From a virus, in IMG/VR virus record IMGVR_UViG_3300034374_005200, positions 1 to 26,638 of that record: 26,638 nucleotides of DNA; one strand, written 5' to 3'. Under the pieces are notes generated by a model. It was not told where the DNA came from and did not search any database. It worked only from the letters and a program-made list of their open reading frames with translations. How positions within the stretch are numbered: position 1 is the first letter of the stretch; each line of letters opens with the position of its first letter. The position numbers were made by a program, and so were the translations under genes. This document shows, piece by piece, positions 5,170 through 11,339 of the stretch.

Positions 5170-5717
5170 TGGAAACGAAAGCAATCTTCCCCGCGCTGGT
5201 CAAAGCACAAAAAGAATTCGGGCCAGCACTAAAGACTTCAACCAATCCACACTTTCGGTCCAAATACGCCTCTCTGGATGCTTGCGTTGAAGCTGTCATT
5301 GACGCGCTAAACAATAACGGCATCATGTTAATGCAATTCACTCATCCTTGCGAAGACGGTGTTATCGTTGAAACAATGTTCATCCATGAATCAGGTGAGC
5401 ATGTTTCTGGAGGTAGGCTGCATGTTCCCGCGTCTAAACAGGACGCTCAGGGATATGGATCGGCTCTTACCTACGCAAGACGGTATAGTCTGCAAGCTGC
5501 CTGCGGTATCGCCCCTGAAGACGATGACGGTAACGCAGCGTCACGGATACAGAAGCCAGTACAAGTCAAGTCTGGCCGAGATTATGAAACGCTGAAGTTT
5601 ATCTTGGATGCATGTGAATCATTGGATCAACTGAAGGAAGAATACTCAAAGATGACTCCTGATGAACGATCACTTGTGTCCAAACTGAAGGACGAATTGA
5701 AGGAAAAACTGAAATGA
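5169..5717 (+). CDS. erf: Erf-family single-strand annealing protein
   Basis: 182 residues. The N-terminal half has the ERF-superfamily blocks: A-L-V-K-A-Q-K-E-F-G, N-P-H-F-R-S-K-Y-A-S-L-D, and QGYGSALTYARRYSLQAACG followed by an acidic EDDDGN. Erf proteins form rings that anneal complementary single strands during phage recombination and genome circularisation. Residues 125-182 are a Lys/Glu-rich helical tail. Four bases overlap with the exonuclease gene, as expected for an annealase-exonuclease pair working together on ends. Confidence 0.9.
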   Translation: METKAIFPALVKAQKEFGPALKTSTNPHFRSKYASLDACVEAVIDALNNNGIMLMQFTHPCEDGVIVETMFIHESGEHVSGGRLHVPASKQDAQGYGSALTYARRYSLQAACGIAPEDDDGNAASRIQKPVQVKSGRDYETLKFILDACESLDQLKEEYSKMTPDERSLVSKLKDELKEKLK

Positions 5718-6355
5718 GAGATCGCAACGAATTTCAGAATACTGGTGACTGGCACTCAGCCAGAACCGGAAAGCTGACAGCTTCTCGCATGGCAAGTGCA
5801 ATGTCTTTCCTTAAAGCAAAAGCAGGCAAAGAACCTGAGGAATCGTCTAAAAGATACGATTTGAAGAAAGAGATTCTTCTGGAAAGACTCACCGGAAACA
5901 TCGTAAGCAAATTCGTCAACGATGCTATGCAATGGGGAATCGACCATGAACCACTGGCGAAAGAGGTTTTTGAGCAAAAGACGGGTATTCTCATTGAAGA
6001 TGTTGGATTTGTTGATTTTCCTGGTGGCGTTGATAACTTTGGCGCTTCTCCCGATGGTCTTACCTCCGACGGAGGACTCATCGAATGTAAATGCCCAACA
6101 GAAAAAGTCATGCTAGAGTATTTGTTAAAGGATACAATTCCTGATGACTACAAGAAACAGATGTGTGTTCAATGTCTTTGCACCGGAAGGTCTTTTGTTC
6201 ACTTTGTTGCATACGACCCAAGACTCCCAGAAGACATTAACTTTTTCCACAAAGTCTACACGCCAACGAAGGAGGAACTAGACGAAGTTTTACATGCAGC
6301 AATGAGGTTTCTCGAAGAAGTTGACGAGATGTTTTTGCAATTAACTCATAGGTGA
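5714..6355 (+). CDS. YqaJ/lambda-exonuclease-type recombination nuclease
   Basis: 213 residues, the normal size. Motifs in order: RTGKLTASRM near 17-26, WGIDHEP with E79, GASPDGL with D114, and the catalytic LIECKCP with E124 and K126, then K-K-Q-M (Q149). These are the metal-binding and catalytic residues of the PD-(D/E)XK alkaline exonuclease family. It would resect double-strand ends 5' to 3' for the Erf protein encoded immediately upstream. All key residues are present. Confidence 0.9.
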   Translation: MRDRNEFQNTGDWHSARTGKLTASRMASAMSFLKAKAGKEPEESSKRYDLKKEILLERLTGNIVSKFVNDAMQWGIDHEPLAKEVFEQKTGILIEDVGFVDFPGGVDNFGASPDGLTSDGGLIECKCPTEKVMLEYLLKDTIPDDYKKQMCVQCLCTGRSFVHFVAYDPRLPEDINFFHKVYTPTKEELDEVLHAAMRFLEEVDEMFLQLTHR

Positions 6356-6358
6356 TAT

Positions 6359-6607
6359 ATGGCTTACGAAATGAAAGCAGGTGAAGGATCGGCATTTAAG
6401 AACGAAAAGAAAGAAGATTGGCACGCAGACATGCGAGGTAAAGTCTTGCTGCCTGACGGTAAGACTCATTTTCTTGACGTTTGGGAAAAGCAAGACCGCA
6501 ATGGAAACACTTTTGTGCGTATCAAGATCGGAAAGGAGATTCAAGGCCGTTCAGATAATCCGCCCAAAAAAGAACTTAAAGACATGAAGGATGACATTCC
6601 GTGGTAA
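6359..6607 (+). CDS. Small single-strand DNA-binding-like protein
   Basis: 82 residues. The middle is beta-rich (RGKVLLPDGKTHFLDVWEKQ, then FVRIKIGKEI), and the C-terminus is acidic and ends DMKDDIPW, close to the D-D-x-I-P-F tail with which bacterial SSBs recruit partner proteins. It follows the annealase and exonuclease directly. SSB-like is an inference from the tail, the size and the position; the OB fold is not proven by eye. Confidence 0.5.
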   Translation: MAYEMKAGEGSAFKNEKKEDWHADMRGKVLLPDGKTHFLDVWEKQDRNGNTFVRIKIGKEIQGRSDNPPKKELKDMKDDIPW

Positions 6608-6819
6608 ATCCAATCTTAGGGGAGCAAAGAATTGACAAACTTAGATTCCATGTTTCAGAACTCGCTCAACAAGTTGAAGAACTTATCTTTGTACTCAAAG
6701 AGCAAGGATACGACAATGAACTCATGTTCCACAAAGTCAAAAAAGTCGTCAACAAAGCAAGACAAGACCTATACGGAAAAACTTGGGAAAGCAAAAGAGT
6801 ATCTGCGGAGCAAAAATAA
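6601..6819 (+). CDS. Small helical protein with GTG start
   Basis: 72 residues from GTG 6601, overlapping the previous stop and preceded by AAGGATGAC at usable spacing. It is helical (ELAQQVEELIFVLKEQGYDN), with a basic second half. No ATG is available near the N-terminus. Its last 104 bases overlap the next candidate gene in another frame. Unknown function. Confidence 0.5.
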   Translation: MVNPILGEQRIDKLRFHVSELAQQVEELIFVLKEQGYDNELMFHKVKKVVNKARQDLYGKTWESKRVSAEQK

Positions 6820-6937
6820 ATACGCAATCGATTCTAATAACACGTTCGTCTACAAAGACTCATCTGGGCGAACTATCACAAAAGATGAGATCGAGCGCGT
6901 AAAGTCTGAGGTTTTCCCACTTAGGAAAGTAATCTAA
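6716..6937 (+). CDS. Small basic protein
   Basis: 73 residues. I start it at ATG 6716 because AAGGA sits seven bases upstream; the frame is open farther back, but that part is Ser/Lys-rich and unlike a protein. The C-terminal 55 residues look real (KEYLRSKNKYAIDSNNTFVY, then KDSSGRTITKDEIERV). The overlap with 6601-6819 means either true dual coding or a start farther inside. Unknown function. Confidence 0.5.
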   Translation: MNSCSTKSKKSSTKQDKTYTEKLGKAKEYLRSKNKYAIDSNNTFVYKDSSGRTITKDEIERVKSEVFPLRKVI

Positions 6938-6985
6938 TGGATAGCCGAAAGCGGATGCCGGTGTAAGTCGCCTGTTGGTGCATCG

Positions 6986-7011
6986 GACGCAGCGAGTAGG
7001 CTTACTTTTGG
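6986..7011 (+). repeat. Direct repeat copy 1, boundary of the PAPS-reductase-like gene
   Basis: Core CAGCGAGTAGGCTTACTTTT, shared with copies at 7759-7783 and 8261-8285. Read in frame with the downstream ATG at 7019 it would encode D-A-A-S-R-L-T-F-G, but no start codon lies upstream in that frame. Confidence 0.9.
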
Positions 7012-7018
7012 AAAAAAG

Positions 7019-7750
7019 ATGAATAGAGTTTTATGTTGGTTTTCTTGTGGCGCTGCAAGCGCATATTCAGCAAAACTAGCTATTGAAAAATACGGTGATT
7101 TGGTTGAGGTTGTTTATTGCGATACTTTGAAATACGAACATCCAGACAATTTAAGATTTATGCACGATTGTGAGAAATGGTTCGGGAAAAAAATTGAATT
7201 AATTCGCTCTACAAAATACTCAGATATTTATGATGTATTTGATAAAACGGGGTGGCTAGTCGGACCAGCAGGAGCAAGATGTACTACAGAGCTAAAGAAG
7301 TTGGTTAGGAGGAAATATCAAAAAGAAGATGATTTGCATATTTTTGGTTACACGGTCGAAGAGTCGAATAGGAAACATCAGTTGATGATTGGTGAGCCTG
7401 ACCTTAAATGCGAGTTTCCTTTGATTGAAAAGGGAATAACAAAACGAAATTGTTTGGAGGCACTTTATAGTGCAGGAATTGAGATTCCTGCTATGTATAG
7501 GCTAGGCTACCCTAATAACAACTGTATTGGATGTGTAAAGGGTGGCGCTGGATATTGGAACAAGATCAGATTCGATTTTCCTGATGCTTTTGAAAAGATG
7601 GCAAAACAAGAACGGAAAATGAATGTCGCAATTAACAAAAGAATGGATGGCGAAAAAAGGATTCCAATTTTTTTGGATGAACTTCCTGTCAATATGGGCA
7701 GGATTGAATCGGAACCAAACATTGAGTGCGGTGTGTTGTGTCTTAGTTGA
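7019..7750 (+). CDS. PAPS-reductase/ATP-pyrophosphatase-like phage protein
   Basis: 243 residues. An S-C-G-A-A-S-A loop at 9-15 replaces the S-G-G-K-D-S-type PP-loop. YCDTLKYEHPDN (33-44) and GARCTTELKK (85-94) are further family blocks. NNNCIGCVKGGAGYWNKIR (from residue 166) adds C169 and C172. This is the phage branch usually labelled phosphoadenosine phosphosulfate reductase; members are thought to adenylate or activate a substrate, and several relatives act in nucleic-acid sulfur chemistry. The actual substrate is unknown. It is more AT-rich than the XF1762-like and methyltransferase genes downstream, and is bounded on both sides by the 25-base direct repeat. Confidence 0.75.
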   Translation: MNRVLCWFSCGAASAYSAKLAIEKYGDLVEVVYCDTLKYEHPDNLRFMHDCEKWFGKKIELIRSTKYSDIYDVFDKTGWLVGPAGARCTTELKKLVRRKYQKEDDLHIFGYTVEESNRKHQLMIGEPDLKCEFPLIEKGITKRNCLEALYSAGIEIPAMYRLGYPNNNCIGCVKGGAGYWNKIRFDFPDAFEKMAKQERKMNVAINKRMDGEKRIPIFLDELPVNMGRIESEPNIECGVLCLS

Positions 7751-7758
7751 CGCAACAT

Positions 7759-7783
7759 ACGCAGCGAGTAGGCTTACTTTTGG
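7759..7783 (+). repeat. Direct repeat copy 2, boundary between two accessory genes
   Basis: Same sequence as copy 1 over ACGCAGCGAGTAGGCTTACT plus TTTGG. It again lies in frame with the following ATG (7797), coding A-A-S-R-L-T-F-G. It sits nine bases after the stop of the PAPS-reductase-like gene. Confidence 0.9.
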
Positions 7784-7796
7784 GAGGAAAGAAACA

Positions 7797-8252
7797 ATGG
7801 GCCATAAACTTTTTGTGACCCCCATTGATTTTGCAGAGGCAAACGCTTTTGTTGCCCGATTTCATCGGCATCACAAGCCTATGCCTGGTGTTAAGTTTTG
7901 CGTGGCGGTCAGTGACGAAAATCATTTGGTGCGTGGCGTGGCAATGGTTGGAAGGCCGGTGGCGAGAAACAGCGACAACGGAATGACTCTTGAGGTCAAT
8001 CGCTGCTGCACTGACGGAGCAAAAAATGCGTGCTCAATGCTGTACGGTGCGGCATGGCGGGCGGCAAAGGCTCTCTGATACCAACGCCTTATCACCTACA
8101 CTCTGCCAGCAGAGGGCGGGGCAAGTTTAAGAGCAGCTGGCTGGAAGTTAATCGGGGAAAGAGGTGGCGGAAACTGGAATTGTAAAAGCAGGCCGCGTGT
8201 TGATACCGCTGAATATCTGCGGGGTCAAAAACTACTTTGGGAGGCTAAATGA
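7797..8252 (+). pseudogene. XF1762-like phage protein gene interrupted by an in-frame TGA
   Basis: ATG 7797 with GGGAGGAAAG upstream. The reading gives 93 residues, with FVARFHRHHKPMPGVKF, VGRPVARNSDNGMTLEVNR and NACSMLYGAAWRAAKAL, then TGA at 8076-8078. The same frame continues 57 codons (YQRLITYTLPAEGGASLRAA, GWKLIGERGGG, SRPRVDT, KLLWEAK) to a proper TGA at 8250-8252. Together this is the full family, which normally has Gly at the stop position (GGA to TGA is one base change). Other genes here end in TGA, so general recoding is excluded. A nonsense mutation, a sequencing error or stop read-through remain. The family resembles GNAT-like phage proteins of unknown role. Confidence 0.8.
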
Positions 8253-8287
8253 ATAAAGCAGACGCAGCGAGTAGGCTAACTTTTTAG
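8249..8287 (+). CDS. 12-codon minigene containing repeat copy 3
   Basis: ATG 8249 overlaps the stop of the XF1762-like frame; the peptide is MNKADAASRLTF, then TAG. It looks like the surviving start of a longer ancestral gene whose beginning is shared, without start codon, by the other two repeat copies. It could also serve only to couple translation into the next gene. Confidence 0.3.
   Translation: MNKADAASRLTF
8261..8285 (+). repeat. Direct repeat copy 3, right boundary of the XF1762-like gene
   Basis: GACGCAGCGAGTAGGC then TAACTTTTT; it differs from copies 1 and 2 by one base in the shared core (TTAC to TAAC). It is the only copy with an in-frame ATG before it. Confidence 0.85.
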
Positions 8288-8296
8288 GAGATGATG

Positions 8297-8485
8297 ATGA
8301 GTGAATTTTTATTAGGCATTTTGATTCTTGGTGTTGTGTACATGATTTATCTGTTCTGGTGTGTGCTTATCAAGGAATCGCATGAAAAGCAAACAGCAGA
8401 CAAAGAATTCAATTCCCATGTGAATGTTGTTAAACGAAAATACAAACGTAAAGCAACCAAAAAGACGACAAGGAAAAAGACATGA
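8297..8485 (+). CDS. Small single-pass membrane protein with basic tail
   Basis: 62 residues. Three ATG codons stand in a row (8291, 8294, 8297); AGGAG at 8286-8290 favours the third. Residues about 3-24 are hydrophobic (FLLGILILGVVYMIYLFWCV). The rest is hydrophilic and ends in a Lys/Arg/Thr-rich run (KRKYKRKATKKTTRKK). An inner-membrane anchor with a cytoplasmic, possibly nucleic-acid-binding tail is likely. Its stop overlaps the next ATG (ATGA). Role unknown. Confidence 0.65.
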   Translation: MSEFLLGILILGVVYMIYLFWCVLIKESHEKQTADKEFNSHVNVVKRKYKRKATKKTTRKKT

Positions 8486-8805
8486 CATTCATGGATGCGC
8501 TAAAGCCTAGATTTGTGCAGATCAATCAACCTGCCAGACTCATCAAGTTCAATGAAAGGGAGGAAAAGAGTTTATCTGTAGAGGAAAGAGTCATTACAAA
8601 CAAGATAGTCGAAATAGACAGGAAACTGTCATTGTTGAGAAACAAAAACGAAGACTACAAGTCAAGAATCCACAAGATGTCCAGAAGGCTCAACGCTGCT
8701 GAACTTCAGCCGATGATTAAAAGATTCAAGACGCACAAAGAAAACATACTCAAGCAAATAGAAGTGTTGAGAAAGAAACGAATAGAGCTTGAAAAGAAGG
8801 TTTAA
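8482..8805 (+). CDS. Coiled-coil protein of unknown function
   Basis: 107 residues, highly charged. From residue 30 on it is predicted as long helices with heptads (NKIVEIDRKLSLLRNKNEDY and ILKQIEVLRKKRIELEKKV). It is translationally coupled to the membrane protein before it, so the two may act together. The tRNA gene begins seven bases after its stop. Confidence 0.65.
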   Translation: MTFMDALKPRFVQINQPARLIKFNEREEKSLSVEERVITNKIVEIDRKLSLLRNKNEDYKSRIHKMSRRLNAAELQPMIKRFKTHKENILKQIEVLRKKRIELEKKV

Positions 8806-8811
8806 ATTAAC

Positions 8812-8896
8812 GGGCGAGTGGTGAAATTGGTAGACACAAGGGACTTAAAATCCCTCGGCGCAAGCCATGCCGGTTCGATTCCGGCCTTGCCCACCA
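8812..8896 (+). tRNA. tRNA-Leu (anticodon UAA)
   Basis: 85 bases with 3' CCA encoded. Acceptor GGGCGAG pairs with CTTGCCC (one G-T). The D-arm contains TTGGTAGAC. The anticodon stem AGGGA/TCCCT encloses CTTAAAA with TAA at 8846-8848. The long type II variable arm (GGC-GCAA-GCC) fits leucine. The T-arm is GCCGG-TTCGATT-CCGGC, discriminator A. It lies inside the plus-strand early operon and would be cut out of the mRNA. It reads UUA and UUG codons, which an AT-leaning phage may use more than its host. Confidence 0.97.
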
Positions 8897-8907
8897 TAGG
8901 AGAAACC

Positions 8908-9054
8908 ATGAAACTGACCTACGAAGACATCGAGACCTTGAGAGATACATTAGTATTTAAGCTGCCAATTGATCCTGAAGAAGCAAACATACTGTGCGAT
9001 ATGGCAGCAAGAAGTCTTGATCTTGAATATGAATTAGAGGATTCAAGTGAATGA
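8908..9054 (+). CDS. Small acidic protein between tRNA and methyltransferase
   Basis: 48 residues from ATG 8908, with AGGAG at 8898-8902. An open frame extends back through the tRNA but is spurious there. The protein is helical and acidic (EDIETLRDTLVFKLPIDPEE; ends ELEDSSE). Its last bases overlap the methyltransferase GTG at 9047. Unknown function. Confidence 0.6.
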   Translation: MKLTYEDIETLRDTLVFKLPIDPEEANILCDMAARSLDLEYELEDSSE

Positions 9055-9787
9055 GCTGGCTCTTTTCGCGGGCGCTGGTGGCGGAATACTTGGGGGAAAA
9101 CTTCTCGGATGGCGAACAGTCTGCGCCGTTGAGTGGGAGCCATATCCAGCAAGCGTTTTGTGCGCCCGACAAAATGACGGCCTTCTCCCGCCTTTCCCGA
9201 TTTGGGATGACGTACAAACCTTTGACGGCAGACCGTGGCGAGGAATTGTTGACGTTATATCTGGCGGATTTCCGTGCCAAGACATCAGCATTGCAGGAAA
9301 AGGTGCCGGAATCGACGGCACCCGATCAGGCATGTGGTCCCACATGGCGCGGGTGGTTGGCGAAGTACGACCCCGATTCGTATTCGTGGAAAACAGCCCA
9401 ATGCTCGTTAATCGAGGACTCGGGCGAGTGCTTGGAGACCTTTCCGCGCTCGGGTATGACGCGAGATGGATTGTTATGGGAGCTGCCGATGTTGGAGCAA
9501 ACCACCAGAGGGATCGAATCTGGATTGTCGGAAAAATGGCCTACGCCAAATGCGGGAGAGGCCAAGCAATCAAGCAATTTGGTTCGGAAAGCAGAACGGC
9601 GGGTGATTCATGCGGCAAAAGGCGTTCATCTTCAGGAATCTTTGACGGAGCGAGTTGGTGGCAAGCTGAACCCAACGTGGGTCGAGTGGCTGATGGGGTG
9701 GCCGCTAGGGTGGACAGACTTAAAGCCATTGGTAACGGTCAAGTCCCATTGTGTGCAGCAACAGCCTGGAAATTACTCGGAGAATGA
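9047..9787 (+). CDS. C5-cytosine DNA methyltransferase
   Basis: 246 residues from GTG 9047. Motif I LALFAGAGGG (4-13) binds SAM. Motif IV SGGFPCQDIS carries the catalytic Cys at residue 77. Motif VI is ENS (115-117), motif VIII QRDR (154-157), motif X AIGNGQVP (227-234). All catalytic blocks are present. The region between VIII and IX (about 165-205) is short and low in complexity, so the target-recognition domain is minimal, as in many small phage enzymes. It would methylate cytosine in phage DNA, probably to escape host restriction. No partner restriction enzyme is present. The gene is GC-rich relative to neighbours and overlaps genes at both ends. A second long frame covers it entirely. 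Confidence 0.92.
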   Translation: MNELALFAGAGGGILGGKLLGWRTVCAVEWEPYPASVLCARQNDGLLPPFPIWDDVQTFDGRPWRGIVDVISGGFPCQDISIAGKGAGIDGTRSGMWSHMARVVGEVRPRFVFVENSPMLVNRGLGRVLGDLSALGYDARWIVMGAADVGANHQRDRIWIVGKMAYAKCGRGQAIKQFGSESRTAGDSCGKRRSSSGIFDGASWWQAEPNVGRVADGVAARVDRLKAIGNGQVPLCAATAWKLLGE

Positions 9788-9800
9788 GAATGGAATTTGA
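9051..9800 (+). CDS. 249-codon frame fully overlapping the methyltransferase gene (+1 frame)
   Basis: ATG 9051 to TGA 9798-9800, open for the entire length of the methyltransferase. Residues 1-50 look like a shadow, but from about residue 53 the translation has recognisable blocks: MTYKPLTADRGEELLTLYLA, WLAKYDPDSYSWKTAQCSL, ETFPRSGMTRDGLLWELP, KWPTPNAGEAK and LNPTWVEWLMGWPLGWTDLK. I recall closely similar stand-alone annotated proteins in other phages, often near cytosine methylase genes. That similarity may reflect real dual coding, or only conservation imposed by the methylase frame. It has no separate ribosome site beyond that of the GTG four bases earlier. Confidence 0.4.
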   Translation: MSWLFSRALVAEYLGENFSDGEQSAPLSGSHIQQAFCAPDKMTAFSRLSRFGMTYKPLTADRGEELLTLYLADFRAKTSALQEKVPESTAPDQACGPTWRGWLAKYDPDSYSWKTAQCSLIEDSGECLETFPRSGMTRDGLLWELPMLEQTTRGIESGLSEKWPTPNAGEAKQSSNLVRKAERRVIHAAKGVHLQESLTERVGGKLNPTWVEWLMGWPLGWTDLKPLVTVKSHCVQQQPGNYSENENGI

Positions 9801-10086
9801 CACCTTCTGGAAAGCATATCCAAGAAAAGTAGCAAAAGGCGCAGCAAGAACAGCATGGGATAGAACAAAAAACATAAGACCGTCATTAGACATCCTCCTG
9901 GAAGCAATAGAAAAACAAAAGCAACAGGAACAATGGCAAAAAGATGGCGGAACCTATATCCCACATCCCGCAACATGGCTTAGGCAAGAGAGATGGGACG
10001 ATGAAGTAATTATTGACATAGCACCTAAAACATCACAAACTTTAGCGGCTATCGTTGATCTTCAGAGGTTGAAGATATGTGGTTAA
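9784..10086 (+). CDS. Replication-organiser C-terminal-domain-like protein
   Basis: 100 residues from ATG 9784, overlapping the methyltransferase stop (ATGA). F-D-T-F-W-K-A-Y-P-R-K-V-A-K-G-A-A at the start and GGTYIPHPATWLRQERWDDE near the end are the two hallmarks of a C-terminal module found in phage replisome-organiser (O-like or DnaD-like) proteins. Here it stands alone, with no N-terminal origin-binding winged helix. It may act as a helicase-loader partner or be a split form. It overlaps the next gene by ten bases. Confidence 0.6.
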   Translation: MRMEFDTFWKAYPRKVAKGAARTAWDRTKNIRPSLDILLEAIEKQKQQEQWQKDGGTYIPHPATWLRQERWDDEVIIDIAPKTSQTLAAIVDLQRLKICG

Positions 10087-10418
10087 GAAACGAAGTAATC
10101 GAGGGTATCCAGAAACTCTTATCTATTCGTCTTAAAAACGCGCCTCCGAGTGACGTAATCCGAGGAACAGTAGAAGTTTGGACGGAAACTTTACTTTCTA
10201 GGCCGATTTCATGGGATGAAAAGCTAGACAAAAAACGCATTAAAAAGGCATTTACGGAGTTGTGCGCGATTTCCGATACATTCCCCACACCGAAGGACTT
10301 CCTGCGCGTTATGGCTCAACGTGACAAACCCTTGAGCCTTCCTCGACCTATGGACAACAAGATTTCCGCAGAAAACAGAGAGGCCTTAAACAAACTGCTT
10401 GAGGGAATGAGGAAATGA
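10077..10418 (+). CDS. Unknown protein paired with the replication gene
   Basis: 113 residues, helical. It contains VWTETLLSRPISWDEKL, then F-P-T-P-K-D-F-L-R-V-M (near residues 67-77), a phrase common in phage proteins encoded right after replication organisers, and a C-terminal ENREALNKLLEGMRK helix. A helicase-loading or primosomal accessory role is inferred from position only. It overlaps both neighbours. Confidence 0.6.
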   Translation: MWLRNEVIEGIQKLLSIRLKNAPPSDVIRGTVEVWTETLLSRPISWDEKLDKKRIKKAFTELCAISDTFPTPKDFLRVMAQRDKPLSLPRPMDNKISAENREALNKLLEGMRK

Positions 10419-10774
10419 GCGATCATATAGATGACGCGAGGCGGCTGGAGGTAGAGGAGCGCGTGAATGTATCGTTTGAGCTTAAATCAGATGATGAAGG
10501 ATTTAACAGTGTTCGAGAAATAATCGACCAAGCCATGCTTGAACGCGCCGCTATAGTCGATTTTAAATTTGATCGGTGCATTATATCGTTTGAGCTTAAA
10601 CGGCTGAAGGCTGCTACGGAAGGGCCGTGGATATGCTTACCCCGCAACCACGCCGACGCTATCGCTGAACTGGTGCGCGCTGCTCAGGAAGTAATACGCA
10701 TATCAGATAGAAAGCATGACGCTTTGGACGCTGCAAAAGCCGCACTCGAAAAACTGAACGGAGGTAAATTGTGA
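10415..10774 (+). CDS. Unknown 119-residue protein
   Basis: Helical and acidic at the N-terminus. The short phrase S-F-E-L-K occurs twice (near residues 20 and 57). The segment KAATEGPWICLPRNHADAIA and an Ala-rich C-terminal helix follow. Coupled to both neighbours by ATGA or similar overlaps. No family recognised. Confidence 0.6.
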   Translation: MSDHIDDARRLEVEERVNVSFELKSDDEGFNSVREIIDQAMLERAAIVDFKFDRCIISFELKRLKAATEGPWICLPRNHADAIAELVRAAQEVIRISDRKHDALDAAKAALEKLNGGKL

Positions 10775-11073
10775 GACTGAAAAATATGCGCCCCGGAATG
10801 ATTGTTTATGATGTATGCAGAACAAAGATGGGCAACACCACTATAAGCACTGTTTCGGTTTATCAGGTTGAGATAGTTTCCATTGATTTTGACCGAAACA
10901 CAGTAAATGCTAAGTGGAACAACAATCGAGAAAGAACGTATTATTACGGGTCTTGGAAAAAGTGGAAGGCAAAGAAACCAATACTTGTCGAAACTGCATT
11001 CGGAGCCTACCGCATGGCTACTCGACAGGAAATAGCGGACATGGCGCAAAGGCAAAGCGAGGCCACCCAATGA
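10771..11073 (+). CDS. Small basic beta-rich phage protein
   Basis: 100 residues from GTG 10771, with GGAGG upstream, overlapping the previous stop. MRPGMIVYDVCRTKMGNTTI and STVSVYQVEIVSIDFDRNTV are beta-strand patterns reminiscent of small KOW- or SH3-like barrels. The pattern R-T-K-M-G-N-T-T is familiar from other phage hypotheticals. The C-terminus is helical. Function unknown. Confidence 0.65.
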   Translation: MRLKNMRPGMIVYDVCRTKMGNTTISTVSVYQVEIVSIDFDRNTVNAKWNNNRERTYYYGSWKKWKAKKPILVETAFGAYRMATRQEIADMAQRQSEATQ

Positions 11074-11339
11074 CAAAAGCCGATGAACACATGACAGAAA
11101 AAGCATTAGATATTCAAATAGGCGGAGGCCACTACAAAGACATGGCTATCCAGCCGGTTGAATACATCCACAAGAACAACATTCCTTATATTGAAGGATG
11201 TGTAATTAAATATATATCTCGATGGCGGAAAAAGAATGGTGTAGAAGATTTAAAAAAAGCAAAGCACTTTATCGAGATTCTGATTGATTTAGAATCTAAT
11301 ATTCAAGCGTTTGAGAAAGTAGGTGGTAATGCAGGCTGA
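11070..11339 (+). CDS. DUF3310 (SaV-like) phage protein
   Basis: 89 residues from ATG 11070, overlapping the previous stop. GGGHYKDMAIQPVEYIHKNN, then IEGCVIKYISRWRKKNGVED and KKAKHFIEIL is the DUF3310 signature, complete here. This family is widespread in phages of many hosts, usually among replication or nucleotide-metabolism genes. Its biochemical role is not established. Confidence 0.88.
   Translation: MTKADEHMTEKALDIQIGGGHYKDMAIQPVEYIHKNNIPYIEGCVIKYISRWRKKNGVEDLKKAKHFIEILIDLESNIQAFEKVGGNAG

Noticed and set aside
8818-8907. N-terminal extension of the 48-residue gene through the tRNA
   Set aside because: The bases are those of a perfect tRNA-Leu; ATG 8908 has AGGAG at the right distance.
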